Shown here piece after piece: positions 54,895-64,000 of a stretch of 64,000 nt of DNA (its first letter is position 1; every line of letters starts with the position of its first letter). The translations under genes and the position numbers were made by a program. The stretch is taken from NCBI GenBank assembly GCA_023213315.1, contig JAKCPI010004312.1, forward strand, positions 1 through 64,000. The letters are read 5' to 3'. The notes under the pieces are model-generated. The model ran no database searches. It was given only the letters and a program-made list of their open reading frames with translations, and was not told where the DNA came from. The DNA comes from Euborellia annulipes. Lineage: Eukaryota; Arthropoda; Insecta; Dermaptera; Anisolabididae.

Positions 54895-55489
54895 ATTTTT
54901 TTTCTCTAAATTCGATCCAGCAATTTTGATTAAAATTCAAAAATCAATTGTTTTTTAGATGCTCTTTAAAATGTATATTCTCATTTTGCCCTTGAAAATC
55001 TTTTGAAGCATACTTTACTCTTGTACTTTAAAGGAAAGATAGGTGAAATAGTTGCCATGGTAACAAATATAAATTTTTTTTTAAAGTCATTTCGGCTGCA
55101 GAGGCCATTTGACTCTTATAAATTTATTTATTATTTATATCAGTGGTTCCCAACCTTTTTTTGATGTGCGGCCCACTTTTTCCGTAAAAAAAAAAAAACT
55201 CTGAGGCCCAGTGTGTATACCATATATAATTTTTAGGAACCGACTGAATATTCGGTTTCGGCCCGCGAAAAAAATTTAGCATTCTCAAAAAAAAAGGTAA
55301 AATGATTTCAAAGAGAGGGAAAAAAAATTTTCAGCCCGGAAAAAATTTCGTTTTGCTAGGGAAAAGTTAAAAAAAAAAAGATAAAATGAATTTTGTATAG
55401 GAAATACAAGTCTTAAATGGCCTAAATTGTTAAAGACTGTGTGTATGTGTGTGTGAATGTCAGTGTGAATGGGAAAAAAGTGTGTTTTG

Positions 55490-55520
<31 letters not shown>

Positions 55521-55660
55521 AGCATCTTGAATTTTAATATATCGGTGGAAACTAAATATATTTCGACACAAAAAAATCTGGCCTGACAAGTACAGAACAC
55601 AACTTTCGATTACCGAAGGTACGAGAATGTGTGCTGTGCGACCAGTCATACCAGACGTTC
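54895..55660 (-). repeat. Family A copy broken by at least two insertions
   Basis: 54895-55070 and 55525-55655 are minus-strand family A. Between them lie a hAT-like end (CAGTGGTTCCCAACCTTTTT at 55140), a fragment starting TAGGAACCGACTGAATATTC (55231), and a SINE-1 tail (55410-55525). The hairpin is at 55573-55655. The order of insertion cannot be read with certainty. Confidence 0.6.
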
Positions 55661-55981
55661 CTTAAATAGAGAATGAGTCAAGTGAGTATTTTGTTATTGT
55701 TTCCTTGTATGTAAATAACTGAGCGGGGGGAGGGGGGAGCAATTACTTTCTTGCTAGACTCTCCATATATACATGTATATCGATATTTAGTAAAGTATAG
55801 TGATTAAAAAGAACAATTTATCCATTTAGTTTTCATGGACATTAGAATGAAGGTGTCGTGTGAATAATAGCTTTTGAAATGCAATTGAATATTAAACAGC
55901 AAATTTATTTTTAATTTAAGTGTATATAATACGTAAGTCAATAACCTGTTAAAGTTTAGTATGTGCTTTCTTTTCCTTTAG
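55661..55981. other. No gene recognised
   Basis: G-rich run near 55724; otherwise AT-rich. Confidence 0.4.
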
Positions 55982-56065
55982 AGTTAGGAAGGACACCGCA
56001 CCCATTTGGTATCCAAATGGCTTAAATAAAATCATCGGACTGTCTGGGATCCGAACCCGCTACTA
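55982..56065 (-). mobile_element. SINE family 1 fragment
   Basis: CCATTTGGTATCCAAATGG hairpin, ATCATCGGACTGTCTGG, box B inverse GATCCGAACCCGC. Truncated at both ends. Confidence 0.65.
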
Positions 56066-56785
56066 TGATTTAATTCTCCTATTAAATCATAATGTTTTAA
56101 CTAGAGCCAACGGTTTCCAGTTTAAAATTAAATATTTAAGTTTTCTAATTTTTTTTTTCGTATGGTGAAATATCTCAACGGGATAAGGAATGCGTCAACG
56201 AGACGCAATCTGGGCAGACTATGTAAGAAGCCTTCACATTGGCACATAACGTTGTCGGAAAAAAAAAATTCATCATCTCGATTTAAGAGACATTTCACTT
56301 GATGACGAAAATAAACAATCTGTAGTTGAGTTAACACAGTCGAGAATTAGAACATGTTGAGTAAAAATCGAAATATTTCCATGTTATTATTAAGGAATTA
56401 ATTGATGAGAAAATTTTGTTAATACTTTGTATTTAATTTTAAAATATTAATACTATTTAAAATTGATTAATGTAATTTTGATAAATGTTTCTATGATACT
56501 AGTATTAAATATAACCATAAAAGAACTTTAAAAATATCTTCGTTTTAATTTTTGAATTATAAACCTAAAATTATTTTATTAATATAAATAGTGCATAGAT
56601 TAATTTGCAATCATGTGTCAAGAGACTTTGAAGCATTTTTGCAAATATAATTGGACTTGGAGAATTTTGCAAAAATAATTTTTTATATTTTATTGTTTTT
56701 CTCTAAATTAGTCGTATTTTTAGAGATAATTTATGAATATCTGCCAGAATTACATTGGTGTGGAGGGGCTTGGGGGGGGGGGGAG
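56066..56785. other. No gene recognised
   Basis: AT-rich, with a G10 run near 56771. Confidence 0.45.
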
Positions 56786-56916
56786 TATTTACTTGCACAA
56801 TTGACAAAAAAATGATATATAATCTAATCAAAACAATTTAAATCAGAAAAACTTTAATGTTAATTTTCTCAAATCTCGGTACCTGGCGCTTGACACACAA
56901 TTGCGTAACAGGGTCC
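56786..56916. mobile_element. MITE family E, right half
   Basis: From TACTTGCACAATTGAC to the terminal GCGTAACAGGGTCC. The left half is missing. Confidence 0.68.
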
Positions 56917-57785
56917 AAATAATATTTGCATTTTATAAATTCTCAGAGAAAATCTTAAAAAAATGGTTGGATGAACAACGTCCATCCCATTATTTTTTTT
57001 TAGAAAATTAATAAATAATTGAGAGAAAGTGGATTATATAAAAGTAGAGAATATATTATTATTAAATTCTTCTATTGAATAGAACAAAAAAAAAATAACG
57101 TAGGTATCCCGATTTTGGCCAAGTGACCAGAACAGAACCAGTTCTTGGTAACAACAACAACAACAGCAACAGCTGTTGATTGCGTCATATTCAAATCAAC
57201 TGGCAATGAATTCTTCACTTTCTGTCATGCCCACAATAAGAAAGAACTGGAATCGAACTCTCGAGTTTATTGAACTGCACAAAGGAAACAAAGTATCGTT
57301 GAATATTAATCTATACTCTCGATTTTTTTTCCCATGTCTCTCTCTTTCTCTCTCTCTCTAAAGGGATTAAAAAATATTCATTTCAAATGAAGAGAGAAAG
57401 AGAGATAAAATGATTATTTTAATGAAATTTTAAAGAAGAAAATATTTCACATCTCCAATTTTATTATGATAAAATAAATCCTATCTCTGTTAAAATCTGT
57501 CGAATAAAAAGAAAAGAAAAACCAAAGAATCAAAGAAAGCTTTTTACGATGAGAAAAAATTTTTCAAAGCCTTTAAAATATGCCTAAATAATAAAAAGTA
57601 TTTTTACAAAAAATAAATCACTTGACGTCACAAAATTGTATCTTGATTAAAACAAACTTCTTTTTGCAAGCCACGGAGGGTTTGAGTCGGCTTGCTTTAG
57701 AGAGAAAGAATTATGTCAACCCCATTAATGAGGATGTTTAATTAAATTTAAACTTTCTACCGTAGGCTCAAGTTGAAACATTATG
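56917..57785. other. No gene; CRE palindrome and CT tract
   Basis: TGACGTCA at 57623-57630; (TC)n at about 57338-57360. The frame 57176-57361 ends in this tract and is not convincing. Confidence 0.45.
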
Positions 57786-57905
57786 TATATATGAAAGGTA
57801 ATATACACTAGGTTATGTGTTTCAAGGTTTTTTTATTAATTAAAATTAACACTTAATACGTATTTCGACGAATTACTGTCATCATCAGAAGTGGTTTTCT
57901 AAAAT
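57786..57905 (-). repeat. Hammerhead-bearing repeat
   Basis: Shares AGTTGAAACATTATG with 42,610 and carries the motif at 57851-57897. Only a short inverted relation to the left part is visible, so this may be a broken fold-back. Confidence 0.5.
57851..57897 (-). ncRNA. Hammerhead-ribozyme-like motif with TACGTA palindrome
   Basis: Minus strand: CCACTT, CTGATGA (57888-57882), extra T, GAC/GTC stem with an 8-base loop, GAAA (57866-57863), then TACGTATT and AAGTG. CACTT pairs with AAGTG (stem I). AATACGTATT after the core is a perfect 10-base palindrome, ideal for a dimeric stem III. Confidence 0.5.
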
Positions 57906-57924
57906 AAATAAAAATATATGTCGA

Positions 57925-58018
57925 CACGAAAAATCAGGTGTGATAAGCACAGTGCACAACTTTCGATTAACGAAGGTAAGAGTGCTGTGCGACCAGTCAC
58001 ACCAGATTTTTTATTTAT
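57925..58018 (-). repeat. Family A hairpin end
   Basis: GTCGACACGAAAAATCAGG ... GCGACCAGTCACACCAGATT. Body absent. Confidence 0.65.
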
Positions 58019-59069
58019 TTATTTATTTATTTTGAAGGTCGAAATAAAATGAGAGATGTCCTCGTTCTTTTCTTGTGTCAATAGGGAGAGAGATACATTG
58101 AAATCAATAGAATAATTTTTCTTTCTATGTGTGTGATCTTCATTTAATAGGTTTTTTTTTCTCTCTCTCTCTCAATGATCCGAATGATGATTCTCCAAAA
58201 GGGAAGAATCAATCAATTGACCGGCCTTTATTGATATAATAATAAAAGGTTTAGCGTTTCTAACGGATTTCTACGAAATTATTTGTAGAGATTTTATTAT
58301 TTTTACACTTTTGACCAAAACAAATCTCAAGATTAGGTCATTTATTCCAAATTTTGATATTTATTGTTGGAAATTTTAAAGTTTATAGAATTGTTATACT
58401 CCAAACCAGGAGGCGTTCTGATGGAAATACATCGAAATATCAAGTATGTAATTGAAAATTGTATAAAAAATGAATTTATAATATCAATAAGAACTTTGTT
58501 AGTTAATGAGACAATCAGAACAATCAGGAAAAGGAAATTCTACTCCAGACACTTTGTATTTGTCTGATAACACTGTGGGGAAAACTTTTTTTTCGACCCC
58601 AAGATAATTCCTTCAGATTCTTAAGTAAAATGACCTCCTGAATCCAAATATGACCTCCGTTTTCCCCCACCACGTACCGTTTTTTTTTTGGGGGGGGGAG
58701 AGCCCCCTACTTATTTCACCCCTTTTTGTTGGAAAGGGCCATAAATCAAATTTGGAGGGATGAAAAGGAATTTTTTAGCCTTAACATTTCTTCAGAAGGT
58801 CTAGAGAAGTGAAAAGTTAAAAAACATTAACATTTGGATCCAAGGGGGGATGTGGGGGAGGATTTTGTCCCTTAAAATGCAAAAAAATCATTAAAAATGA
58901 TCGATTTTTTTTATTTTTTTCACTAATTTTCTACATATTCCAGCTGACAGACCCACCTCACCCTTCCTTAAACATCCCTCAACTAAAAAAAAATATATAG
59001 GACAAAGCGGGTGGGGTGTGGGCGATTTCGAAGCCCTTGCAAGGAGATGGAAGATTCACAGCTCAGTTG
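58019..59069. other. No gene recognised
   Basis: (ATTT)n near 58010-58030, a TC tract near 58160, G9 near 58690. 58560-59060 is purine- or pyrimidine-rich with no recognised repeat. The frame 58364-58567 is AT-type noise. Confidence 0.4.
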
Positions 59070-59145
59070 GTCAAATTGGCAAATATGCGGCTAACTTTCA
59101 GTTTTTTGAGCTGATCTTTACAAATTTAAAGTTAAATATACGGTT
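59070..59145 (+). repeat. Dispersed repeat, inverse pair with 60600-60665
   Basis: GGCTAACTTTCAGTTTTTTG, AGCTGATCTTTACAAATTT and AAAGTTAAAT are repeated in inverse at 60600-60665 with few changes. Only one pair; family unknown. Confidence 0.6.
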
Positions 59146-60599
59146 TCTTCTATGCCCTACAATATTTTCATATTTTATCTAAAGGGGTAGAAATTATTTC
59201 TTGTCAAAGTTTGAAAAAAATTATAATCCATGAAATATAAAGTTATGCTTTTGTAAATAAATCAGTAAAAATATGACATTTATAAAAACTGAATTTATTT
59301 TAAAAAAAATTTACATGGGGTAGACTACCCTTTACTCAAGGAGTAAAAAATTGCAAGTCTTAAAAAAATTTGTAGAGTGGGAAAATAACTTGGGGGGGGG
59401 GAGGGGGTGGCCTTTAAACAAACAGAAATAAAATTAATTTTTATATCAAATTCTAAAAGATTTTAATGAGAAAAACAAATGCAATTTTATTCATTAATTT
59501 ATTGAATGTGAATTAATGAATATCTATAAGGGGATGCGTGAGCCGAGGGGGATCGAATTATATCCAAAACTACAAACGAAGGAAATATATTCATGAAACG
59601 AAGAACGGATTTACAGGCTTGTGGCATGTTACGACACAGAAACGTAAGCAAATTAAAAAAAAAATCATCTGAATTTTTACACTTATAATTAGGGGAGGCG
59701 AGTGGAGAAACTGCTTAAGAAAATCAGGCATTCAGACAGTGAAAGAGAAAATTCCACCTCCAAAAATCTCACTTATTACTAGGCCACTGACGAGAGATAA
59801 AAGTTTAGGAATTTATATTTTCAATTATTTAATAATAATAAATATTAAGTATTATAGGAGAATATAAATTCTCTGTTAGAGGGGTGGAGGGTGAGGAGGG
59901 AGGGAAAGAAATCATTGCTTAAATGTAAAAAATTTACAAAAAAATAATTTTCTATTTTTTCATTTTTAAAGAAAAAAACGATTTTGTTTATTAGAAGGGG
60001 TGATTTACACCCTTTCTCACCCTCCCTCTGGGGCACACGAATTCATCATAGAGTTATATTTAAAAAATTGGATAATTTTATCAGTATATTATAAGAGAGA
60101 AAAATAAAATACAAAATTACAATAATTCGTTATGCAAATGAGATGTGAAAATATTCATTACCTTAATAATAAGATGACCAGGTGGGGAGTTTGGTGGATG
60201 AATGTCTTATTTGCACAAATCACAACACAATATAAAATAAACTAAACACACGCGAGAGAGAGAGAGAGAGAGAGACCGAATGACTCATGGCTCGTCTCAA
60301 ATTCAACTGAAAGACAGACCGCCTGGCAGGTAGGCAACAAGCAAACAGGCTTAGATAGATCGCATTCCTCTCTGAACGCACAAGAAATAAAATTATCAAA
60401 TAAGTTCTCTATTTATAAAAATTCTATTTACTTGCAAACTAACGGGGATTTATTCCGTTGGGAATAAATTCGAAATTGAAATAACTATTAAAAGACTCAC
60501 TTCATTTATCCACTCTTAAAACTCACCGCAATTTAAATAAAATACTTCCAAGTGTTATTTTTTGTATTTATTTATTTATTAGGGATATAATTGAAGTGA
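59146..60599. other. No gene; GA microsatellite
   Basis: G9 near 59395; (GA)n at about 60252-60275. 59520-59790 is of mixed composition but lacks motifs. Confidence 0.45.
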
Positions 60600-60665
60600 A
60601 AGAAGATCCGATTTAACTTTAAATTTGTAAAGATCAGCCCAAAAAAGTGAAAGTTATAGCCGAAG
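60600..60665 (-). repeat. Dispersed repeat, partner of 59070-59145
   Basis: Inverse copy as described for the partner. It overlaps the start of the longest open frame in the window (60572-61015, minus), which argues against that frame being a gene. Confidence 0.6.
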
Positions 60666-61214
60666 CAAGATAAACAAAAACAAAAACTGGGACCTCTAAT
60701 CCTGATTGTGTTGAGGGAGGGAAATCTCTCTCCCCTTTTATCCCCTTTGGCATGTTTGTTAGTTGCAAAATAATAATTTGATAGCTTTAAAAATAAATAA
60801 ATAAATACAACCATATATTTATAATCACTTGGCGAGTTGTACATGTTTTCATGATTAGATTGATAACATAATCGTGTAGAATATGATCCCCTTGTTTCTA
60901 TTTGGTGAAATCTACAATACAATAGGCGTTGCATTGCCCGATGGGGGGTGGGGGTGGGGGTGGTTAAATGACCTTCCGGGCACAAAACACACAGATGGGG
61001 GGGGGGGGGGAACAAAACAATCCTCTGAGCCAGTCAAACGATTAATTACCTTTTAATTAAAAATATTGATCTACCAAAAAATAAATGGCTTTTCATTTTG
61101 ACCTTTATTTATATCTTTTTTGTTTTTATTAAACACTTTAATTTTGTTAAAGAATATAAATATTTATAACGATGAGATGTGGGGCTTGCACATACAGTTA
61201 TGTGCAAATAGCCA
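60666..61214. other. No recognised gene; G12 run
   Basis: G-rich block at about 60940-61010 including G12. The 147-codon minus frame has an AT-noise carboxyl half and a C-run-encoded Pro-rich start; no domain is recognised. Confidence 0.4.
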
Positions 61215-61712
61215 CATCCTAAACTTTAAAATGGATATAGGAGACATAGCAGCCAAAGAAATTAAATTAAAGAAAAAATTAATTAATAGTAGACGTTTCG
61301 GTCCTCAATCACGAACTTCATCAGGATTAGTTGTTAAAATATAAGATGTTGAGTATTATTTTTAATTATCATTTTCAATTATACAACATAAAGAGAATTA
61401 TTTAACGAATCATCATATTGTCTACGTATTACACGCTTGGGGCTTCTTACATTAATTATTGTAAAAAAAATTACGACTTTCTGAAGAAGTAGATTTCTTC
61501 TTAATTAAATAAAAGATGTTAAAATAATTTTTTTTATATAAATGTTCAGAACATTTAAATATTAATAATACTCAACGTGCTGTATTACACATCCAATTAA
61601 TCGTCCTGATGAAGGTCGTGATTGGCTACCGAAATGTTGACGATTAATAATTAAAAAAGTTTTTTATTTAATTTCATTGGTAGCTATGTCTCCTATATCC
61701 ATTATAAATATT
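61215..61712. repeat. Fold-back with long loop and paired hammerhead motifs
   Basis: Arms 61230-61340 and 61590-61705: AATGGATATAGGAGACATAG, AAATTAAAT and TTAATTAATAGT are inverted on the right. The loop is about 250 bases and AT-rich. The minus motif (61325-61290) reads CTGATGAAGTTCG...GGACCGAAACGTC. The + motif is annotated separately. Confidence 0.7.
61596..61648 (+). ncRNA. Hammerhead-ribozyme-like motif, 10-bp stem I
   Basis: ATTAATCGTC, CTGATGA (61606-61612), extra A, GGT...ACC stem, GAAA (61631-61634), TGTT, GACGATTAAT. Stem I is a perfect 10 bp. The triplet before the expected cut is GTT, which obeys the UH rule. Stem II is weak (3 bp). Confidence 0.55.
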
Positions 61713-61721
61713 TATTTACAG

Positions 61722-61800
61722 TCCTGGGTCGTAGCACAGCAATAGAACACTCACTTCTTGTGCTATAAGTCAAGAGTTCGCTTCCCGTCCCAAGCGATGA
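61722..61800 (+). repeat. tRNA-like sequence, SINE head candidate
   Basis: TCGTAGCACAGCAATAGAAC (box A like), an anticodon-type hairpin ACTT/AAGT with GTG in the loop (a His anticodon if real), and GAGTTCGCTTCCCG (box B like). The acceptor ends GGG/CCC match only partly. More like a tRNA-His-derived SINE head than a working tRNA gene. Confidence 0.4.
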
Positions 61801-61839
61801 AAATTGGATTCGATTTATTCTAAGGACCGTCGGATAAAA

Positions 61840-62600
61840 ATTAAATAATTTTGCGTATTATCAATTTATTTGTAGATATTTCGATGATACCAGTAAGATG
61901 GAATCATCTTCAGTTCAAGAAACAGATGTTTTGAAATCGTCACATACTTCCATGCAAATAATGTGACGATTTGTAAAACATCTGTTTCTTGTACATACTT
62001 CCATCCAATAATGTGACACAAAATATTCGTTTCTTGAACTGAACATGATTCCATTTCACTGGGATCAGGGGGCATATATAAGGTGGAGGGCCGAGGGCCC
62101 CCCCCCCGAAATTTTCCAAATGCATATACTGTACATATATAAGAATATACAGACAATAGAGGGTCTCGCCCCCCCCCCTCCGTCAAAATGTTTGCTCTGC
62201 CCCGCAGCAAGAAAATTAAGAGAGGGAATGCTCCGCGGGAGGCAAACTTTTTGTTCTCCCTAAAAAAAAAAAAGGTAAAATTTTTTCACGGACGGGAAAA
62301 AATTTTCCCTCGGGGAGAAAAATTTTGGTTCCGCAAAACAGGGAATGTTCCGCGGGCGGCAAAATTGAAAAAATTTTCCGCAGGGTGCGAAAATTTTGCT
62401 TCCGCAAAAAAAAAAAAAAAAATTTGCCCCCCGAAAAAAATTTCTATATACGTCTCTGACTGGGATCATCGAAATATTGAATAGAAGTATGTGACCATTT
62501 GCAAAACATCTGTTTCTTCTACTGAAGATGATTCCATCTCACTGGGACCATCGAAATATCTACAAATAAACTGATAATACGCAAAAAAAATTATTTGATT
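61840..62600. repeat. Ribozyme fold-back family of 20925, expanded and split
   Basis: Outer arms ATTTTGCGTATTATCA, TTTATTTGTAGATATTTCGAT and their inverses at 62530-62585. Several GAAACAGATGTTTTG and TACTTCCATCCAATAATGTG blocks repeat inside. Motifs CTGAAGATGATTCCATCT are seen on minus (61913) and plus (62522). A hAT-like element is inserted at 62066. Confidence 0.65.
62066..62458. mobile_element. hAT-like MITE with perfect 8-bp target duplication
   Basis: ACTGGGAT at 62058-62065 and 62459-62466. The ends CAGGGGGCATATATA and inverse of CAGAGACGTATATAG are diverged TIRs. The interior has repeated CGGGAGGCAAA...GGTAAAATTTTTTCACGG modules and C9 runs. The left end is also found at 27473. No transposase. 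Confidence 0.8.
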
Positions 62601-62603
62601 TTT

Positions 62604-62755
62604 ATAATAAAGAAACAAGTGTTTTCTTTCTTGAACAAAAAAGTGAGGTAGTATGTTCTTCGGAATAATTATTAAAAACAAATAATATTCAATAATGTTT
62701 TATTTTTGGTTTACAGGTGGTTTTGTCCAAGAAAGAAAACACTTGTTTCTTTATT
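62604..62755. repeat. Inverted repeat with 40-bp arms
   Basis: AATAAAGAAACAAGTGTTTT and CTTTCTTG at 62604-62645 are inverted at 62713-62755. The loop is AT-rich. Confidence 0.6.
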
Positions 62756-63660
62756 TTATCTATGCTTTTTTATCACCCTTAGTTTTCGATAATTCAATAT
62801 ATTACTTTTTTATAAATAATAACTATAGCTTTCCAAGGCGTACTTAACAATATGTGTCATACTACCTCTAAATTTAAAAGCTAACAACCAAATTTCGACT
62901 CCAAAGCTAAATGATAGAAATATCTTCCTCTAATATTTAAGACTATTTTATTTTATTTACGTATTCATAGCAAAATTTACGATTGTTTTTAGCTCGGAGA
63001 GAGTATGCAAAAAAAAAAAAAAAGATAAATAAAAATTCAAATCTAAACTCCGCCTGCGCTTAAACTTAAACCATATTATTAACGTTATTTATACGTTTCT
63101 TGGAATATGACTAAATCCTGCTATTAGATTTATAACAGAAAAGTATAATAATAACTAGGATTTAATTATAAGCCTACAAAAATGCAATTCTTTTATTTTG
63201 CATGTGACGTGAGATAAGATAAAATTTTTTTTTTTTTATTATTGCGTTCTTTTCTTTCTCTCAGCTATTGTTTCTTTCTGTCCCAAGGAAACAAGGAAAG
63301 AGAGATGGCTGGTAGTCAACCAACTATTATCTTTTTTATTTTTATTTTTCTTTTATCACTAACATCACGCGATTCTCATCAGATCCCGAGTTCTCTCACC
63401 TTTTGTGTTGGCAGATGGAAGAAAAATTTTAAAATATAAATTCAGAATGAAAGAGAGTGAGTGAATGGTCACCCATTGGTGACCAACCGGAAGGAAGTGG
63501 TCACATGAGTGGTGGCCATCATCCTCTTCCTCTTTATTATTTTGTAATCGAAAAAAAAAATAAAATGAATTAGTCGATTTATACTAGAGAAGTGAAACTC
63601 AAACTCAACATTCTTGTCATCGATAGGAAATAATGAGAAGAATCCTTGAGACAGATGGAT
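62756..63660. other. No gene recognised
   Basis: AT-rich. 63440-63540 contains a short GGTCACCCATTGGTGACC palindrome. The frame 63242-63439 has a hydrophobic run and a signal-peptide-like look, but lies in T-rich sequence and has no recognised domain. Confidence 0.4.
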
Positions 63661-63664
63661 ATAT

Positions 63665-63785
63665 GGACCCTGTTAGGCAAATAGTGTGTCAAAAGCCAAA
63701 AAAAAATTCAAAATTGAATTAAGCACGGAATATTGTTTCAAATGCTATAATTAATAATATTTTTTATGAAATATGTCTAATGTCT
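63665..63785. mobile_element. MITE family E, left half
   Basis: GGACCCTGTTAGGCAAATAG to TATGAAATATGTCTAATG. The right half is missing. Confidence 0.65.
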
Positions 63786-64000
63786 AATGTAAAAGCTTAA
63801 AATTATTTTTACAATATTTCAATGCAGGATTTTCATTTTGCAAAAATGATTTATGTACCTAACACGTTGTTTTTTATGATGTTAACAACCAACAAAAAGT
63901 TATTTAACCTATAATATTATATATTGTTTACCTTAAATAAACCAAAATCCTTTTTTTTTTTTAAATGAGAAATGAATTCGTAGATGTCAAAATATAATTT

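Noticed and set aside
60572..61015. 147-codon open frame, the longest in the window
   Set aside because: Starts in a C/G homopolymer, overlaps a dispersed repeat, has AT-noise composition and no recognisable domain.
8360..61015. G-homopolymers of 8-12 bases as G-quadruplex regulators
   Set aside because: Mostly isolated single runs, and such runs are prone to sequencing and assembly length errors; no four-run clusters with consistent spacing were seen.
61722..61800. Functional tRNA-His gene
   Set aside because: Acceptor stem pairs only partly and the T arm is imperfect. Reported as a SINE-head-like sequence instead.
61866..62484. Frames across the hAT-like MITE at 62066
   Set aside because: They cross insertion borders and G/C homopolymers, so cannot be conserved coding sequence.
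1..64000. CRISPR array, bacterial operons, rRNA
   Set aside because: No regularly spaced identical repeats with unique spacers, no dense coding, no rRNA-like blocks; base composition and SINEs are eukaryotic.

Overview
This 64 kb window is AT-rich, intron-poor-looking eukaryotic DNA with no protein-coding gene that I can recognise. The longest open frames are about 150 codons or shorter, and most fall in low-complexity sequence or repeats. G+C looks to be near 30% by eye. There are abundant poly-A/T, CT, CA and G-homopolymer tracts, tRNA-derived SINEs, Helitron-like termini, hAT-, piggyBac- and Harbinger-like miniature elements, and hammerhead-ribozyme-like fold-back repeats. Together these suggest an invertebrate metazoan, and an arthropod such as a crustacean would fit. 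I cannot name the species. The simplest reading is a large intron or intergenic interval. Two candidate recursive splice sites on the + strand (15,069 and 43,325) favour an intron, but this is inference.

Layout. 0-8 kb: two ribozyme-type fold-backs (826-1046, 1192-1665), a TIR element related to 31 kb (2086-2822), a 2.06 kb TA-flanked TIR element with a nested palindrome (3304-5365), a third ribozyme fold-back (6804-7069), and the first copy of interspersed family A. 8-12 kb: a Helitron-like element split by a TTAA-flanked MITE, a tRNA-SINE with a perfect 9-bp target duplication, and a TIR element split by a hAT-like insertion. 13-25 kb: family A copies, a chain of hairpins (15251-15742), a second TTAA MITE, a SINE with a 12-bp target duplication, hAT MITEs and more ribozyme fold-backs. 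25-35 kb: a Harbinger-like fold-back MITE, a CpG-rich patch (26750-27085), a hAT MITE with 8-bp duplication, and more SINEs. 35-43 kb: the best-preserved ribozyme fold-back (35536-35895) and four relatives. 44-53 kb: a complete-looking non-autonomous Helitron with tandem repeats, a hAT MITE with perfect 8-bp duplication, and a hAT element whose pre-insertion site is seen in a sister copy 600 bp away. 54-64 kb: nested family A copies, two more ribozyme fold-backs, one split by a hAT MITE, and fragments of earlier families.

The most notable recurring signal is at least a dozen motifs of the form CTGANGA - short hairpin - CGAAA followed by a short palindrome (ACGT, AATATT or TACGTA). Most lie in fold-back repeats, so that both strands carry the motif. 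This is the architecture of type I hammerhead ribozymes of Penelope-like elements and retrozymes, with one consistent extra core base that needs testing. Secondary signals are the two recursive-splice-like sites sharing GTAAGCATCA, and seven perfect TGACGTCA (CRE) palindromes in otherwise unannotated sequence.
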